A stretch of 55,943 bases of DNA from Gammaproteobacteria bacterium (GTDB lineage Bacteria; Pseudomonadota; Gammaproteobacteria; GRL18), in assembly GCA_026196615.1 (NCBI GenBank), contig JAPHSW010000072.1, positions 1 to 55,943 of the forward strand, read 5' to 3'. The position numbers and the translations under genes are program-made. The notes beneath the pieces were generated by a model that ran no database searches, was not told the DNA's origin, and worked only from the letters and a program-made list of their open reading frames with translations. Positions 30,244 through 40,858 of this stretch are shown here, one piece after another. The first letter of the stretch is position 1; every line of letters starts with the position of its first letter.

Positions 30244-31254
30244 ATGAATAGTCAATATGACACACCAGAATCATTTGGCAGAGTAGCTGTTCTGATGGGT
30301 GGAGATTCAGCAGAAAGAGAGGTCTCACTAAAAAGTGGCTCTGCAGCTCTTAATGCACTGAAAAGAAAAGGTGTTGATGCATTTAAAGTGGATGTACGAT
30401 TTGCCAATAATGTTGGTGATGGAGGTTGTAATCATGATTTTGGCAATATTTGTCAACAACTGACTGCTGAAAGAATTGATATTGCATTTATTGCTTTGCA
30501 TGGTCGAGGTGGAGAAGATGGCGTTATTCAAGGTGTTTTAGAAGCACTTGGAATTCCATATAGTGGTTGTAAAGTAGCAGCTTCTGCCATTGGTATGGAC
30601 AAATTACGAACTAAATTACTCTGGTCAGGAGCAGGCTTACCAACACCAGCTTTTGAAATAATTAAAGCCTCAGAAGTTTTAATTAATGATGAACAAATAG
30701 TTGAATTAATGCTGAATAAAATTGACTCTGCATTAGGTTTTCCAGTCATGGTTAAACCTGCACATGAAGGTTCAAGTATTGGTATGAATAAGGCAGATGA
30801 TAAGGTGTCACTTTTCAATGCTTTAAAAACAGCTGCTGAATATGATAGTGAAATATTAGTTGAAAAATGGATTGTTGGTAAAGAATATACTGGGGCTGTT
30901 TTAGAAGGTAAAGCATTACCATTAATTAGGCTTGAAACACCTCGTGAGTTTTATGACTTTCAGGCTAAATATTTAACCGATGATACGATTTATCACTGTC
31001 CTTGTGGATTGGAGCAACAATTTGAAAAAAAGTATCAAGCATTAGTTTTAGATGCTTTTGAGCGTATTGGTGCAGAAGGTTGGGGGCGTGTTGATTTTAT
31101 GTGTGATGAACAGGGTAATCCATGGTTAATTGAAATCAATACAGTTCCTGGTTTGACTGATCACAGTCTTGTGCCAATGGCTGCAAAAAATTGTGGGATT
31201 GAATTTGATGATTTAATTTTTCAAATTTTAAAAACTGCAGTCTCTTGTGATTAA
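30244..31254 (+). CDS. ddlB: D-alanine--D-alanine ligase DdlB
   Basis: Ddl joins two D-alanines for MurF. The 336-residue ATP-grasp enzyme shows RVAVLMGGDSAEREVSLKSG with the catalytic Glu and Ser, ALHGRGGEDGVIQGVLEALG, PYSGCKVAASAIGMDKLRTK, FPVMVKPAHEGSSIGM, and WLIEINTVPGLTDHSLVPMA at the metal site. ATG 30244 is used, five bases after the murB stop; TTG 30235, which overlaps murB and has GGAG four bases upstream, is a real alternative. Confidence 0.96.
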   Translation: MNSQYDTPESFGRVAVLMGGDSAEREVSLKSGSAALNALKRKGVDAFKVDVRFANNVGDGGCNHDFGNICQQLTAERIDIAFIALHGRGGEDGVIQGVLEALGIPYSGCKVAASAIGMDKLRTKLLWSGAGLPTPAFEIIKASEVLINDEQIVELMLNKIDSALGFPVMVKPAHEGSSIGMNKADDKVSLFNALKTAAEYDSEILVEKWIVGKEYTGAVLEGKALPLIRLETPREFYDFQAKYLTDDTIYHCPCGLEQQFEKKYQALVLDAFERIGAEGWGRVDFMCDEQGNPWLIEINTVPGLTDHSLVPMAAKNCGIEFDDLIFQILKTAVSCD

Positions 31255-31272
31255 GAGATATGGTTAAAGACA

Positions 31273-32175
31273 ATGGCAAATGAGGATGAAGCCAAATCAG
31301 AAAATAAATTGATTAATGTTTTTTCGCGTTTATTTTTAATGGTTATTATTTTTTCATTACTTGTTTCATTAGTGATGTTTGTAAATTGGCTGAATGAACC
31401 TGATAATTTTCCATTTAAAAAAGTGGAGTTAGTCAATCGCCTAGAAAACCAGGAAAGTAATGAGTTGCAAATGGTTGCAGCAAATGCACTGAATGGTGGT
31501 TTTTTTAGCTTAAATGTTGATGAGTTTCGAGCAGAATTATTAGATAAGTTACCATGGGTCAAATCAGTTTCAGTAAGAAAGGTTTGGCCAAATAAATTAT
31601 TAGTAGAAATAGTTGAGTTTATTCCTGTTGTTCGTTGGGTATCAGCAGAAAATTATTTATTAAGTGAAAAAGAAGGCATCAATTTTTCAGAAAAAAAAAC
31701 AGATGACTTTATAAATTTTAAGTTAAAAAATTATCAACTATTAAGTCAGGATGGGACTATTTTTGAACCAAAATTGACGGAAAGTCAAAAGCTTAAATTT
31801 GGAAAAATGGCATTATTATCAGGACCAAAAATTAGTGCTAAACAAGTGTTAGAACGATGTGTTGGAATCAGCAAAGATATTAAAAAATTGGATCTAGGTA
31901 TTAAGCACTGTGGAATGAATAAGAGAAGAACCTGGAAACTTAGTTTAATTCAAAATGGTGATGTTTATTTTGATATGAAATTGGGAAAAGAAGATGTAAT
32001 TCAAAAACTGGAACGATTTATTAAAATATTTTCGGGAAAGTTAAAGCAATATCTTGGTTCGATTGAGTCTGCGGACTTACGATATTCAAATGGATTTAGT
32101 ATTAAATGGAATACTCAGCACCAGTCTCAAAATGGTTTGCAAAAAGATGTACCAAATAAATCTCTTGTAAAATAG
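31273..32175 (+). CDS. ftsQ: Cell division protein FtsQ
   Basis: FtsQ is a bitopic divisome protein that recruits FtsB and FtsL and holds FtsWI inactive until constriction. The 300-residue protein has a cytoplasmic N-terminus, one transmembrane helix (about 16-36), a POTRA domain starting at FPFKKVELVNRLENQ with NALNGGFFSLNVDEF and LPWVKSVSVRKVWPNKL, and a beta domain that includes RRTWKLSLIQNG. Conservation is moderate, as usual, but the context between ddlB and ftsA is decisive. Confidence 0.95.
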   Translation: MANEDEAKSENKLINVFSRLFLMVIIFSLLVSLVMFVNWLNEPDNFPFKKVELVNRLENQESNELQMVAANALNGGFFSLNVDEFRAELLDKLPWVKSVSVRKVWPNKLLVEIVEFIPVVRWVSAENYLLSEKEGINFSEKKTDDFINFKLKNYQLLSQDGTIFEPKLTESQKLKFGKMALLSGPKISAKQVLERCVGISKDIKKLDLGIKHCGMNKRRTWKLSLIQNGDVYFDMKLGKEDVIQKLERFIKIFSGKLKQYLGSIESADLRYSNGFSIKWNTQHQSQNGLQKDVPNKSLVK

Positions 32176-32202
32176 AGAAGGGAATAGGAATAAAAAAGGC
32201 AT

Positions 32203-33438
32203 ATGACTAAGCGAAACGATAAACGACTCATAGTTGGTCTGGATATAGGCACCTCCAAGATCTCTGCGATTGTTGCTGAAGTTGGTACTGATGGAGATGT
32301 AGAAATTATCGGTATGGGCAAACATGCAGCTCGTGGAATGAAAAAAGGTGTTGTCGTTAATATTGAATCCACTGTGCAGTCGATAAAGCGAGCGATAGAA
32401 GAAGCAGAGCTCATGGCAGGTTGTGAAATACATTCCGTTTTTGTGGGGGTCGCTGGAAGTCATATCAGCAGTTTAAATTCTCATGGAATGGTCGCAATTC
32501 GAGACAAAGAAGTTTCAATTGAAGATTTAGAGCGAGTTATGGATGCTGCTAAAGCGGTTGCAATATCGACAGATCAAAAAATACTGCATGTCTTGCCTCA
32601 ACAGTTTTTAATTGATGATCAAGAAGGGATTCGAGAACCTGTAGGTATGTCAGGTGTTCGTCTGGAAGTGGATGTTCATATGGTGACTGGTGCTGAAAGT
32701 GCTGTGCAAAATATTGTTAAATGTATCCATCGGTGTGACCTGGAAGTTGATGACATTATTTTAGAGCAACTGGCATCCAGTTATTCTGTATTAACGGAAG
32801 ATGAAAAAGAGTTAGGTGTTTGTTTAGTTGATATTGGTGGTGGCACAACGGATGTTGCAATTTTGATTAATGGTGCTATTCGTCACACGAGAGTTTTTCC
32901 TGTGGCTGGTGATCAAGTGACTAATGATATTGCCGTAGCATTGAGAACTCCAACTAAATATGCAGAAGAAATAAAGATTAAATACGCTTGTGCCTTACGT
33001 CAATTGACGAATCCGGAAGAAACAATTGAAGTCCCAAGTGTGGGGGACAGACCTCCAAGACGTCTAGCTCGTCAGGTTCTGGCAGAAGTGGTAGAACCAA
33101 GATATGAAGAACTATTTACTTTGATTAAAAATGAGCTTCAACGAAGTGGACTGGAAGAATTCTGTGCCTCAGGTCTAGTTCTTACTGGTGGTAGTGCAAA
33201 AATGGAAGGTGCGGTTGAATTGGCAGAAGAAGTGTTTCATATGCCCGTTAGAATTGGAATTCCTCTGGAAGTTGAGGGATTAACGGATATGGTTAAAGAT
33301 CCCAAGTTTGCAACGGGTGTAGGCCTGATATTGTTTGGTAAACAAAATCAGGAAGTGAGTGGTTTTGAATTATCAGAACATAAAGGCTTTGCTAGCATTC
33401 TTGCAAAGATGAAAAAGTGGTTTCAGGGTAATTTTTAA
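32203..33438 (+). CDS. ftsA: Cell division protein FtsA
   Basis: FtsA is the actin-like ATPase that ties FtsZ to the membrane and recruits late divisome proteins. The 411-residue protein shows LIVGLDIGTSKISAIVAEV (phosphate 1), the 1C subdomain, CLVDIGGGTTDVAILINGA (phosphate 2), GLVLTGGSAKMEGAVELA (adenosine), and ends in an amphipathic helix (FASILAKMKKWFQGNF) that binds the membrane. It follows ftsQ by 27 bases and precedes ftsZ by 217. Confidence 0.97.
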   Translation: MTKRNDKRLIVGLDIGTSKISAIVAEVGTDGDVEIIGMGKHAARGMKKGVVVNIESTVQSIKRAIEEAELMAGCEIHSVFVGVAGSHISSLNSHGMVAIRDKEVSIEDLERVMDAAKAVAISTDQKILHVLPQQFLIDDQEGIREPVGMSGVRLEVDVHMVTGAESAVQNIVKCIHRCDLEVDDIILEQLASSYSVLTEDEKELGVCLVDIGGGTTDVAILINGAIRHTRVFPVAGDQVTNDIAVALRTPTKYAEEIKIKYACALRQLTNPEETIEVPSVGDRPPRRLARQVLAEVVEPRYEELFTLIKNELQRSGLEEFCASGLVLTGGSAKMEGAVELAEEVFHMPVRIGIPLEVEGLTDMVKDPKFATGVGLILFGKQNQEVSGFELSEHKGFASILAKMKKWFQGNF

Positions 33439-33655
33439 TAAAAGTGGTTATGTAGTGAAGTAGTTTGTGTGTATGAGTGAAGTAATAATGTGCTCAGTGT
33501 GATTAGGTAGTAAAGAGCGATTAACTCTTGTTTGAAGACAGGGATGTTAATGTAAATGGTTGTAGGGCTTCCAAAATGTTGATGGTAATTTTGGTTGATT
33601 TATTTTTTTTTAATGATTTATCTTTCATTGGCTGTGAAGGAAGGAGTAAGTGGGA
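33439..33655 (+). promoter_or_regulatory. ftsA-ftsZ gap with a strong ftsZ ribosome binding site
   Basis: A 217-base non-coding gap is large for this compact cluster and suggests that ftsZ has its own promoter here. No clear -35/-10 pair is visible. AAGGAG at 33641-33646, nine bases before ATG 33656, is the best Shine-Dalgarno site in the cluster and fits the high demand for FtsZ. Confidence 0.45.
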
Positions 33656-34825
33656 ATGTTTGAATTAATGGATACATCAAGTGATAGAGCAGTAATTAAA
33701 GTTATGGGTGTTGGCGGTGGAGGTGGTAATGCTGTTGAACACATGGCTAATAGCAATTTGGATGGTGTGGATTTTATTTGTGCCAACACAGATGCTCAGG
33801 CGCTGGCAAATTCGTCAGCACGAACGGTTTTGCAAATTGGCAATGAAATGACTAAAGGGTTGGGTGCTGGTGCTAATCCTGGTGTTGGTCGTGAAGCGGC
33901 AATTGAAGATCGTGAACGTATCATGGAATCCATTGCAGGTACTGATATGTTGTTCATTACCGCAGGTATGGGTGGTGGTACAGGTACAGGTGCTGCACCG
34001 ATTGTTGCTGAATTAGCAAAAGAAATGGGCATTTTAACCGTTGCTGTTGTGACTAAACCTTTTCCTTGGGAAGGGCCTCGTCGAATGTCACAAGCAGAAG
34101 AAGGTATTGGTGAATTAAAAGAATATGTTGATTCATTAATCACTATTCCTAATGAAAAGCTTCAGGCGGTTTTAGGTAAAGGCACTACATTACTTGATGC
34201 TTTTAAAGAAGCTAATAATGTTTTACTGAATGCTGTCCAGGGCATTGCTGAACTAATTACCCGTCCAGGTTTAATTAATGTGGATTTTGCTGATGTACGT
34301 ACAGTGATGTCAGAAATGGGTATGGCAATGATGGGTACAGGCAGTGCTACAGGAGAAGATCGAGCAAAAGATGCTGCTGAAAGAGCAATCTCTAGCCCAT
34401 TATTAGAAGATGTCGATCTTTCTGGTGCTAAAGGTATCCTGGTCAATGTCACGGCTGGTATGGATATGTCAATTGGTGAATTTGAAGAAGTGGGTAATTC
34501 AATCAAGTCTTTTGCCGCTGACAATGCAACAGTGGTTGTTGGTACTGTTATCGATCCTGAAATGAATGGTGAAATGCGTGTTACTGTTGTGGCAACTGGC
34601 ATTGGTTGTGTGGCAAATCTTCAGGAAGAAAAAGCTGAAATCAAGCTTGTTAAGCCTGAGAGTGAAAGAGCAGATAAGATTCCTACCATTGATCATAACT
34701 CTATCGTTGAAGAAGAACTGATTGTGACACAAAAAGTTTCAGGTGATGAGTATGCTTCTGGTGGTGAATCTGAAGATTTAAAATATCTTGATATCCCAGC
34801 TTTTTTACGTCGTCAAAATGACTAA
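33656..34825 (+). CDS. ftsZ: Cell division protein FtsZ
   Basis: FtsZ is the tubulin-like GTPase that forms the division ring. The 389-residue protein has [16 protein letters not shown], the GTP signature [28 protein letters not shown], the T7 loop with [15 protein letters not shown], and the C-terminal peptide DIPAFLRRQ that binds FtsA and ZapD (zapD is in this window). ATG 33656 is chosen over GTG 33650 because AAGGAG sits nine bases before the former and only three before the latter. The linker to the C-terminal peptide is short. Confidence 0.98.
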   Translation: MFELMDTSSDRAVIKVMGVGGGGGNAVEHMANSNLDGVDFICANTDAQALANSSARTVLQIGNEMTKGLGAGANPGVGREAAIEDRERIMESIAGTDMLFITAGMGGGTGTGAAPIVAELAKEMGILTVAVVTKPFPWEGPRRMSQAEEGIGELKEYVDSLITIPNEKLQAVLGKGTTLLDAFKEANNVLLNAVQGIAELITRPGLINVDFADVRTVMSEMGMAMMGTGSATGEDRAKDAAERAISSPLLEDVDLSGAKGILVNVTAGMDMSIGEFEEVGNSIKSFAADNATVVVGTVIDPEMNGEMRVTVVATGIGCVANLQEEKAEIKLVKPESERADKIPTIDHNSIVEEELIVTQKVSGDEYASGGESEDLKYLDIPAFLRRQND

Positions 34826-34863
34826 AATTAGTCATTGACTTTGATTTTTCACAGATAAAAATC
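34817..34863 (+). terminator. AT-rich hairpins at the end of ftsZ
   Basis: AATGACT (34817-34823) pairs with AGTCATT (34830-34836) across the ftsZ stop, and GATTTTT (34843-34849) pairs with AAAAATC (34857-34863) just after. Both stems are AT-rich and the T tract is short, so termination is likely incomplete. Confidence 0.4.
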
Positions 34864-35043
34864 AGCTAAAGGTATGAGATGATGATTACAAAATTGACAG
34901 CTAACTTATTGATATAAAGTTAGTTGTCTGGAAAAACAACGGAATGTTTTATTACAAAAGACTTATGGGACTTTAGAGGTGTTTTCCTATAAAGTTGCTC
35001 ATATATTGGTCTGAGTTAGGAAATTTGTAGTCAATATGGTACA

Positions 35044-35056
35044 CTCAGCCGCTGAG
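35044..35056. promoter_or_regulatory. 13-base near-palindrome ahead of lpxC
   Basis: CTCAGC and GCTGAG flank a single C, 29 bases before the lpxC start. It is more GC-rich than its surroundings. It could be a protein-binding dyad or a small leader hairpin together with the following GGCTTT. No known lpxC operator is matched. Confidence 0.3.
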
Positions 35057-35085
35057 GGCTTTATCATAAATCAGGAATATCGTAA

Positions 35086-35997
35086 ATGATAAAACAGCGT
35101 ACGTTGAAAAATAGCATTAAAGCAACTGGTGTAGGCTTACATTCGGGTGAAAAAGTATATCTGACGTTAAGACCAGCGCCAGTTAATACAGGAATTATCT
35201 TTCGCAGGATTGATCTGGAAACACCAATGGAAATTCCAGCAAGAGCTGAAAATGTCGGTGATACGACGTTGTCAACCACTCTTGTCAAAGATGGTGTGAA
35301 AATTTCCACTGTTGAACACTTATTGTCCGCAATGGCTGGCATGGGAATTGATAATGCCTACATTGATTTAAGTGCGCCTGAAGTACCTATTATGGATGGC
35401 AGTGCAGGCCCCTTTGTTTTTTTATTGCAATCAGCGGGTATCGTAGAACAATCAGCGGCCAAACGTTTTATCAGAATTAAACGAAATGTTGTTATTGAAG
35501 AAGGTGACAAATGGGTGCGCTTCGAACCTTATGAAGGTTTTAAAGTCTCATTTATCATTGATTTTGAACATCCTGTTATTCAAGGGCGTTCACAAAGTGC
35601 AGAAATTGATTTTTCATCAACTTCCTTTGTACGTGAAGTCAGTCGCGCCAGAACATTTGGTTTTATGAACCAAATTGAACAACTCAGAGCAAATAATTTA
35701 GCACTTGGTGGCAGTTTAAATAACGCCATCGTGATGGATGAATATCGAGTTTTGAATGAAGATGGTTTACGTTATGAAGATGAGTTTGTTAAGCATAAAA
35801 TTTTAGATGCCATTGGTGATCTGTATTTACTTGGAAGTAGTTTGATTGGTGCTTTTAGCGGCCACAAAGCTGGACATGCGCTTAATAATAAAATTCTTCG
35901 TGAACTTCTTGCTGATGAATCTGCTTGGGAAGAAGTTATTTTTGAAGACGAAAACTTAGCACCTATCTCCTATATGAAGTCTATTGCAGCCAATTAA
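35086..35997 (+). CDS. lpxC: UDP-3-O-acyl-N-acetylglucosamine deacetylase LpxC
   Basis: LpxC is the zinc deacetylase that commits precursors to lipid A. The 303-residue protein has [19 protein letters not shown], the zinc His and catalytic Glu in [49 protein letters not shown], the second zinc pair in [17 protein letters not shown] (His and Asp), and the catalytic His in [12 protein letters not shown]. Its position after ftsZ is standard. Levels in E. coli are set by FtsH proteolysis; the C-terminus here (SYMKSIAAN) is similar in character to that degron, though this is inference. Confidence 0.97.
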   Translation: MIKQRTLKNSIKATGVGLHSGEKVYLTLRPAPVNTGIIFRRIDLETPMEIPARAENVGDTTLSTTLVKDGVKISTVEHLLSAMAGMGIDNAYIDLSAPEVPIMDGSAGPFVFLLQSAGIVEQSAAKRFIRIKRNVVIEEGDKWVRFEPYEGFKVSFIIDFEHPVIQGRSQSAEIDFSSTSFVREVSRARTFGFMNQIEQLRANNLALGGSLNNAIVMDEYRVLNEDGLRYEDEFVKHKILDAIGDLYLLGSSLIGAFSGHKAGHALNNKILRELLADESAWEEVIFEDENLAPISYMKSIAAN

Positions 35998-36038
35998 TTT
36001 AACTATAGACTTTTGCTCCTGATGATTATTTTATAGAG

Positions 36039-36079
36039 AAGCTTGAACCTGGGATAGAGAAATTTCTTAGGTTTGGCTT
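36039..36079. terminator. Imperfect hairpin between convergent lpxC and dciA
   Basis: AACCT (36046-36050) pairs with AGGTT (36069-36073), an AGAAATTTCT palindrome lies inside, and AAGC/GCTT flank it. It falls in the 155-base gap between two convergent genes, where a shared terminator is expected. No perfect long stem or strong T run. Confidence 0.35.
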
Positions 36080-36152
36080 TATACTCTGTCAGATTGTCTT
36101 CCTCTTTATTCATTTTCCTTTGTTATTTCAAGTAGTTATTAGCTCTTGACTA

Positions 36153-36617
36153 TTACTTTTTTCCTACATGCTGTGATAATCTCATGAGTGCTTTTTTCAA
36201 GTCATTATTATCAATATGTTGTGCACTATCCTGGATAATATCGGCTGAATTTTGAGAGTATAAGGGCATCTTTTTTTCTTTATCTATGCTAGCATTAGGA
36301 GAAGCTACTTTTATGATGATTTTTTTTAGTTGGCTGAACTGGGGCTCAGCAGTTAAAGAGCGTTTTAATGTTGGGATATAAAATCTCAATTTACTGGCCC
36401 ATGCAGCACTAACGGTAGTTATGATTAGGCTTTGTTGTTTTTCCTTTTTTGTATGAGAAGTAGATTCTTTATAAGAGGAGAAACCCAGAACGGATATTTT
36501 CTCGGAAAATTCAGCGGGAAGATAAGTTAATAGGCGCTTGGATAGGTATTCCAGGTAACGGCTGTGTTGAAGTAAACGTTCGATATTTGTCGAAGGTTGT
36601 TGAAGAATATTTTTCAT
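36153..36617 (-). CDS. dciA: DUF721 protein, DciA-like helicase-loading factor
   Basis: The DUF721 family includes DciA, which loads or stimulates replicative helicase DnaB in bacteria lacking DnaC. The 154-residue protein has a hydrophobic N-terminal helical segment (NIERLLQHSRYLEYLSKRLL), the most typical block ITTVSAAWASKLRFYIPTL near residue 70-90, a beta strand KKIIIKVAS, and a polar C-terminal tail. Position between lpxC and secA and on the opposite strand to lpxC matches the Pseudomonas locus as I recall it. ATG 36617 is used; an in-frame GTG at 36629 is possible. Family sequence is weakly conserved. Confidence 0.8.
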   Translation of the reverse strand: MKNILQQPSTNIERLLQHSRYLEYLSKRLLTYLPAEFSEKISVLGFSSYKESTSHTKKEKQQSLIITTVSAAWASKLRFYIPTLKRSLTAEPQFSQLKKIIIKVASPNASIDKEKKMPLYSQNSADIIQDSAQHIDNNDLKKALMRLSQHVGKK

Positions 36618-36812
36618 AATTTTTTCCACAATCTCAACATTTGGTACAAATTATTACAGAAGAGAGTTAAAGGGATTATAGCATGGATTGCGACCTGATT
36701 GACCAAACATATAGAGCTAATAGTCTTTTCATTTTGTATACAAGACTATTGAAATTTAACTCTTTTTTCAAGAAGAGTGCTTTATCAAAGAGAATAATTT
36801 ATTTAAAATTTT

Positions 36813-37805
36813 ATGAATATTATTTTAGTAAGAAAACGAAGCGGTACAACGCTTGACCTCAATTTATCCCGATCTTTCATAATTATTATTTCTTTAATAC
36901 TTCTCAGTATTCCAGCCTTGACTTACTATCTTGGTATTATTTCAAATGATCATGTACCCTCCATCGCTGACCTTGATAAACCAGAAAATATAGAACCTAT
37001 ACGTACTAAGTTAAACCAAATAATAGGCAGTCTTTATAAAGAAGAGCTGGCTCAACAACAAGAAGAACTGGATTTACTTAAGCTGCACAACCAAGAGAAT
37101 ATCAATGCATTAACAAATAATATGGCGAATTTACAAGCTCATATAATTCGACTTGATTCATTAGGAAAACGTTTGACTGAAGTGGCTCAACTGGATGAAA
37201 AAGCATTTAATTTTGACTTTGAACCTTCAATTGGAGGACCAATGGAGTCAAATGATTCTTCCAGCGATAATGCTTATCCTGTTAATGTGGAGTACAGTGA
37301 GTTTTTGAGACGATTGGCGCAGGTAACGCAGGATATTGATAGTCGAACTAAGCAATTGAGTATTTTGGAAACCTTACTTATTGCGGAGCATTTTAAGCTG
37401 ACCACTACTCCAACAGGAAATCCTGCGGAAAAAGGTTGGATTTCTTCTTATTTTGGTCAACGAAAAGACCCTTTCACGGGTAGGAAAAAAATGCATAAGG
37501 GGGTTGATGTTGCAGGAAAATCAGGTTCAGCTGTTTTGGCAACTGCTGATGGCGTGGTTATCCGTGCTGAAAAACAAACAGGCTATGGGAAGCTCATTGA
37601 AATTGATCATGGTTATAAACTGAGTACACTCTATGGGCATAATAAAACAATTTCAGTCAAAGTGGGTGATATCGTTAAGCAAGGCCAAGTGATTGCAACT
37701 ATGGGTTCAACAGGACGTTCAACTGGCCCGCACGTTCACTATGAAGTCTTGCGAAATGGTCGGCCTGTGAATCCTCAAAAATACATCACCACAGCAAAGA
37801 AATAG
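36813..37805 (+). CDS. M23-family (LytM) peptidase, membrane-anchored
   Basis: Zinc metallopeptidase of the LytM/M23 type that cuts peptide cross-bridges in peptidoglycan. The 330-residue protein has a short basic cytoplasmic N-terminus, a transmembrane anchor (about 22-43), a coiled coil (LAQQQEELDLLKLHNQEN, about 80-115), and a C-terminal LytM domain from about 205. All zinc and catalytic histidines are present: HKGVDVAG, STLYGHNK and GPHVHYEVLRNG, so it is predicted to be a hydrolase rather than a degenerate EnvC/NlpD-like activator. It stands just before secA. Confidence 0.92.
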   Translation: MNIILVRKRSGTTLDLNLSRSFIIIISLILLSIPALTYYLGIISNDHVPSIADLDKPENIEPIRTKLNQIIGSLYKEELAQQQEELDLLKLHNQENINALTNNMANLQAHIIRLDSLGKRLTEVAQLDEKAFNFDFEPSIGGPMESNDSSSDNAYPVNVEYSEFLRRLAQVTQDIDSRTKQLSILETLLIAEHFKLTTTPTGNPAEKGWISSYFGQRKDPFTGRKKMHKGVDVAGKSGSAVLATADGVVIRAEKQTGYGKLIEIDHGYKLSTLYGHNKTISVKVGDIVKQGQVIATMGSTGRSTGPHVHYEVLRNGRPVNPQKYITTAKK

Positions 37806-38086
37806 AGCGCACTTAATTATTCTACATGAGGTCAACTTCATAGTATTTTTTGCTTGATGACCGTTATTCCTGTTTGTTTTATTCTCTTTTTTTGTTTTTT
37901 CTTACTGTAGGCCTATAAACCCTATATTTTATCCCCATATTGACTAATTCAACATTAATTAATGTTAGGCTTTGTGCTATGCTATGCGGTTCTGATATTT
38001 AGAGTTTTTATGTGTTATTCCTTTTTCAATCTAAATATTTAAGACTCTAATTTAATTCATTATTCACAATAAGTGCTTATAAAAAT
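37806..38086 (+). promoter_or_regulatory. secA upstream region with a perfect 16-bp palindrome
   Basis: 281 bases without a gene; no SecM-like secretion-monitor frame is visible. AACATTAATTAATGTT at 37951-37966 is its own exact reverse complement and lies 120 bases before the secA start. A possible -35 box TTGACT (37940-37945) is just upstream, so the palindrome would sit in the spacer of a promoter. The -10 is unclear. Confidence 0.45.
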
Positions 38087-40822
38087 ATGGTTGCAAAATT
38101 ATTCAGAAAACTTTTCGGTAGTCGTAATGACCGGGAAATAAAACGTTATTTCAAAAAAGTCGATGTTATCAATGCTCTTGAAGGGGCACTGCAGGAACTG
38201 ACTGATCAAGAAATTCAAGAAAAAACTGTTGAATTTAGACAAATGCTGGACGATGGCAAAATACTGGAAGACATCTTGCCTGAAGCTTTTGCTGTTGTAA
38301 GAGAGGCCAGTCGCCGAGTTATGGGGATGCGTCATTTTGATGTTCAGCTTGTTGGCGCCATGGTTTTAAATGAAGGCAAAATTGCTGAAATGCGTACCGG
38401 TGAGGGTAAAACTCTCATGGCAACATTGGCTGTTTACCTCAATGCATTGAGTGGTAAAGGGGTTCACGTTGTTACGGTTAATGATTATCTGGCAGAACGT
38501 GATGCCAAGTGGATGGGCAAACTCTATAATTTTCTAGGCTTGTCTGTTGGTACTATTCTCTCTGGTCAGGATAGTGAACAAAAGCGTCAGGCATATGCCG
38601 CTGATATTACTTATGGAACTAATAATGAGTTTGGCTTTGATTATCTACGCGATAATATGGCATTTTCAAGTGAAGAAAAAGTTCAAAGAGGGCTTAATTT
38701 CTCAATTGTTGATGAAGTTGATTCCATTTTAATTGATGAAGCCAGAACTCCTCTGATTATCTCAGGTCCAGCAGAAGATAATTCTGATGTTTACCAACGT
38801 GTTAACAAGCTTATTCCAAAACTTGTACAACAAGCAGCTCCAGTTGAATCATTAGATGAACAGGAAGAAGAACCTGCTGGTGATTATACGGTTAATGAAA
38901 AAGATAAACAGGTTCTGTTATCAAATGAAGGTCACCAAAATGTAGAAGATCTTCTACTGGAAGAAGGGCTTATTCAAGAAAATGAAAGCCTTTATGACCC
39001 ATCTAATATCATTCTAATGCATCACATTAATGCGGCATTAAGAGCACATAGTTTATTTACAAAAAATGTTGATTATATTGTCAGCAATGGTGAAGTGGTT
39101 ATTGTTGATGAATTTACTGGACGTACAATGCCAGGCCGACGCTGGTCTGATGGGCTGCATCAGGCTGTTGAAGCCAAAGAAGGCGTTGAGATTCAAGTTG
39201 AAAACCAGACCTTAGCATCAATTACCTTCCAGAATTTATTTCGATTGTATAATAAACTTTCGGGTATGACGGGAACTGCTGATACAGAAGCTTTTGAGTT
39301 TCATGAAATTTATAATCTTGAAGTGATAGTTCTACCGACTAATAATCCAATGCAGCGTCTGGATCATGGCGACTTGATTTTTCTTACTCAAGAAGAAAAA
39401 TTTGATGCCATTATTGAAGATATTAAAGGGTGCCAGGAAAGAGGTCAGCCTGCGCTTGTTGGTACGGCATCTATTGAAGTTTCAGAATTACTTTCAAATG
39501 CATTGAATAAAGCCAAAATAAAACATGAAGTCTTGAACGCTAAGCAACATGCACGTGAGGCTGACATTATTGCTCAAGCAGGTCAAGCTGGTAATATTAC
39601 GATTGCAACTAATATGGCGGGCCGCGGTACAGATATTGTCCTGGGTGGTAATATTGATGCAGAAATTAATAAGCTTGATAATCCTGACGATGCAACAGTG
39701 CAAAAAATGCGTGCTGAATGGAAAACTTTGCATGAGCAAGTATTGAATAATGGTGGTTTACATATTATTGGTACTGAACGTCATGAATCAAGACGTATTG
39801 ATAATCAATTAAGGGGACGTTCAGGACGTCAGGGGGACCCAGGATCTTCTCGTTTTTATTTATCTCTTGATGATAATCTTATGCGTATTTTTGCTTCAGA
39901 AAAAATGGCCAATTTAATGCGCAAACTGGGTATGGAAAAAGGGGAGGCCATTGAACATAAATGGGTGACTCGCTCGATTGAAAATGCTCAGCGAAAAGTT
40001 GAAGGCCATAACTTTGATATTCGTAAACAATTACTCGAATATGATGATGTTGCGAATGATCAACGTAAAGTGATTTATGAACAACGTAGTGAATTGATGG
40101 ACACTGAAGATATTTCTGATCTGATTGTTGATATTCGCAGTGATGTTGTCAACCAGTTTATTGATGGTTATATTCCACCAGAAAGCATTGAAGAACAGTG
40201 GGATGTAGACGGACTTGAAGAAGGCTTAAAAAGTGAATTCTCTTTAGTGCTGCCTATTGCCAAGTGGTTGGCTGAAGATGATGATCTTCATGAAGAGCCG
40301 TTGAGAAAGCGTATCGTACAGGAAATGGTTGATTCTATTACACAAAAAGAAGACCTGATTGGTGCAGATATGATGCGCCGTGTTGAAAAAGGTGTCATGT
40401 TAGAAGTTCTTGATGGTTTATGGAAAGAACATCTGGCTGCAATGGACTATTTACGTAAAGGTATTGGCTTACGTGGATATGCACAAAAAAATCCAAAACA
40501 AGAATACAAGCGAGAATCTTTTGAGTTATTTACTGACTTGTTGGATCGTGTCAAATATGATGTGATTGCTCGATTAAGTACAATGCAAATTCGAGAAGAG
40601 CCAGACATGAGTGAATTTGAAAATCATGAACAACCAGAAATGGAGTTTCAACATGATGATGTGAATTCATTGGGTGATAATGCTTCTGATGAAGAGACTC
40701 AAGGTGCAGCAGATGAAAAAGCCAAACCTTTTGTTCGAGATGGACAAAAGGTAGGGCGAAATCAACCATGTCCTTGTGGTTCGGGTAAGAAGTATAAACA
40801 GTGTTGTGGGAAACTCAGCTAA
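38087..40822 (+). CDS. secA: Preprotein translocase ATPase SecA
   Basis: SecA is the motor that pushes unfolded preproteins through SecYEG. The 911-residue protein has nucleotide-binding domain 1 with Walker [15 protein letters not shown], the DEVD box in [17 protein letters not shown], the preprotein-binding insertion, nucleotide-binding domain 2 ([34 protein letters not shown]), the helical scaffold, and a C-terminal acidic linker. It ends in the zinc/SecB-binding motif [14 protein letters not shown], complete with all ligands. ATG 38087. A strong hairpin follows the stop. Confidence 0.98.
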   Translation: MVAKLFRKLFGSRNDREIKRYFKKVDVINALEGALQELTDQEIQEKTVEFRQMLDDGKILEDILPEAFAVVREASRRVMGMRHFDVQLVGAMVLNEGKIAEMRTGEGKTLMATLAVYLNALSGKGVHVVTVNDYLAERDAKWMGKLYNFLGLSVGTILSGQDSEQKRQAYAADITYGTNNEFGFDYLRDNMAFSSEEKVQRGLNFSIVDEVDSILIDEARTPLIISGPAEDNSDVYQRVNKLIPKLVQQAAPVESLDEQEEEPAGDYTVNEKDKQVLLSNEGHQNVEDLLLEEGLIQENESLYDPSNIILMHHINAALRAHSLFTKNVDYIVSNGEVVIVDEFTGRTMPGRRWSDGLHQAVEAKEGVEIQVENQTLASITFQNLFRLYNKLSGMTGTADTEAFEFHEIYNLEVIVLPTNNPMQRLDHGDLIFLTQEEKFDAIIEDIKGCQERGQPALVGTASIEVSELLSNALNKAKIKHEVLNAKQHAREADIIAQAGQAGNITIATNMAGRGTDIVLGGNIDAEINKLDNPDDATVQKMRAEWKTLHEQVLNNGGLHIIGTERHESRRIDNQLRGRSGRQGDPGSSRFYLSLDDNLMRIFASEKMANLMRKLGMEKGEAIEHKWVTRSIENAQRKVEGHNFDIRKQLLEYDDVANDQRKVIYEQRSELMDTEDISDLIVDIRSDVVNQFIDGYIPPESIEEQWDVDGLEEGLKSEFSLVLPIAKWLAEDDDLHEEPLRKRIVQEMVDSITQKEDLIGADMMRRVEKGVMLEVLDGLWKEHLAAMDYLRKGIGLRGYAQKNPKQEYKRESFELFTDLLDRVKYDVIARLSTMQIREEPDMSEFENHEQPEMEFQHDDVNSLGDNASDEETQGAADEKAKPFVRDGQKVGRNQPCPCGSGKKYKQCCGKLS

Positions 40823-40858
40823 TTTTTTATTAAATTGACTGAAAATCTTAACTGTTAA

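Noticed and set aside
32086-32463. 125-codon minus-strand frame across the ftsQ-ftsA junction
   Set aside because: Shadow of two conserved genes; no motif and no ribosome binding site.
33796-34602. Long minus-strand frames of 115 and 146 codons opposite ftsZ
   Set aside because: They mirror ftsZ codon structure, have low-complexity Ala/Pro/Ser/Thr composition and no start context; ftsZ on plus is certain.
36813-37805. Catalytically dead EnvC/NlpD-like activator
   Set aside because: All zinc-ligand and catalytic histidine motifs (HKGVD, GHNK, HVHYE) are present.
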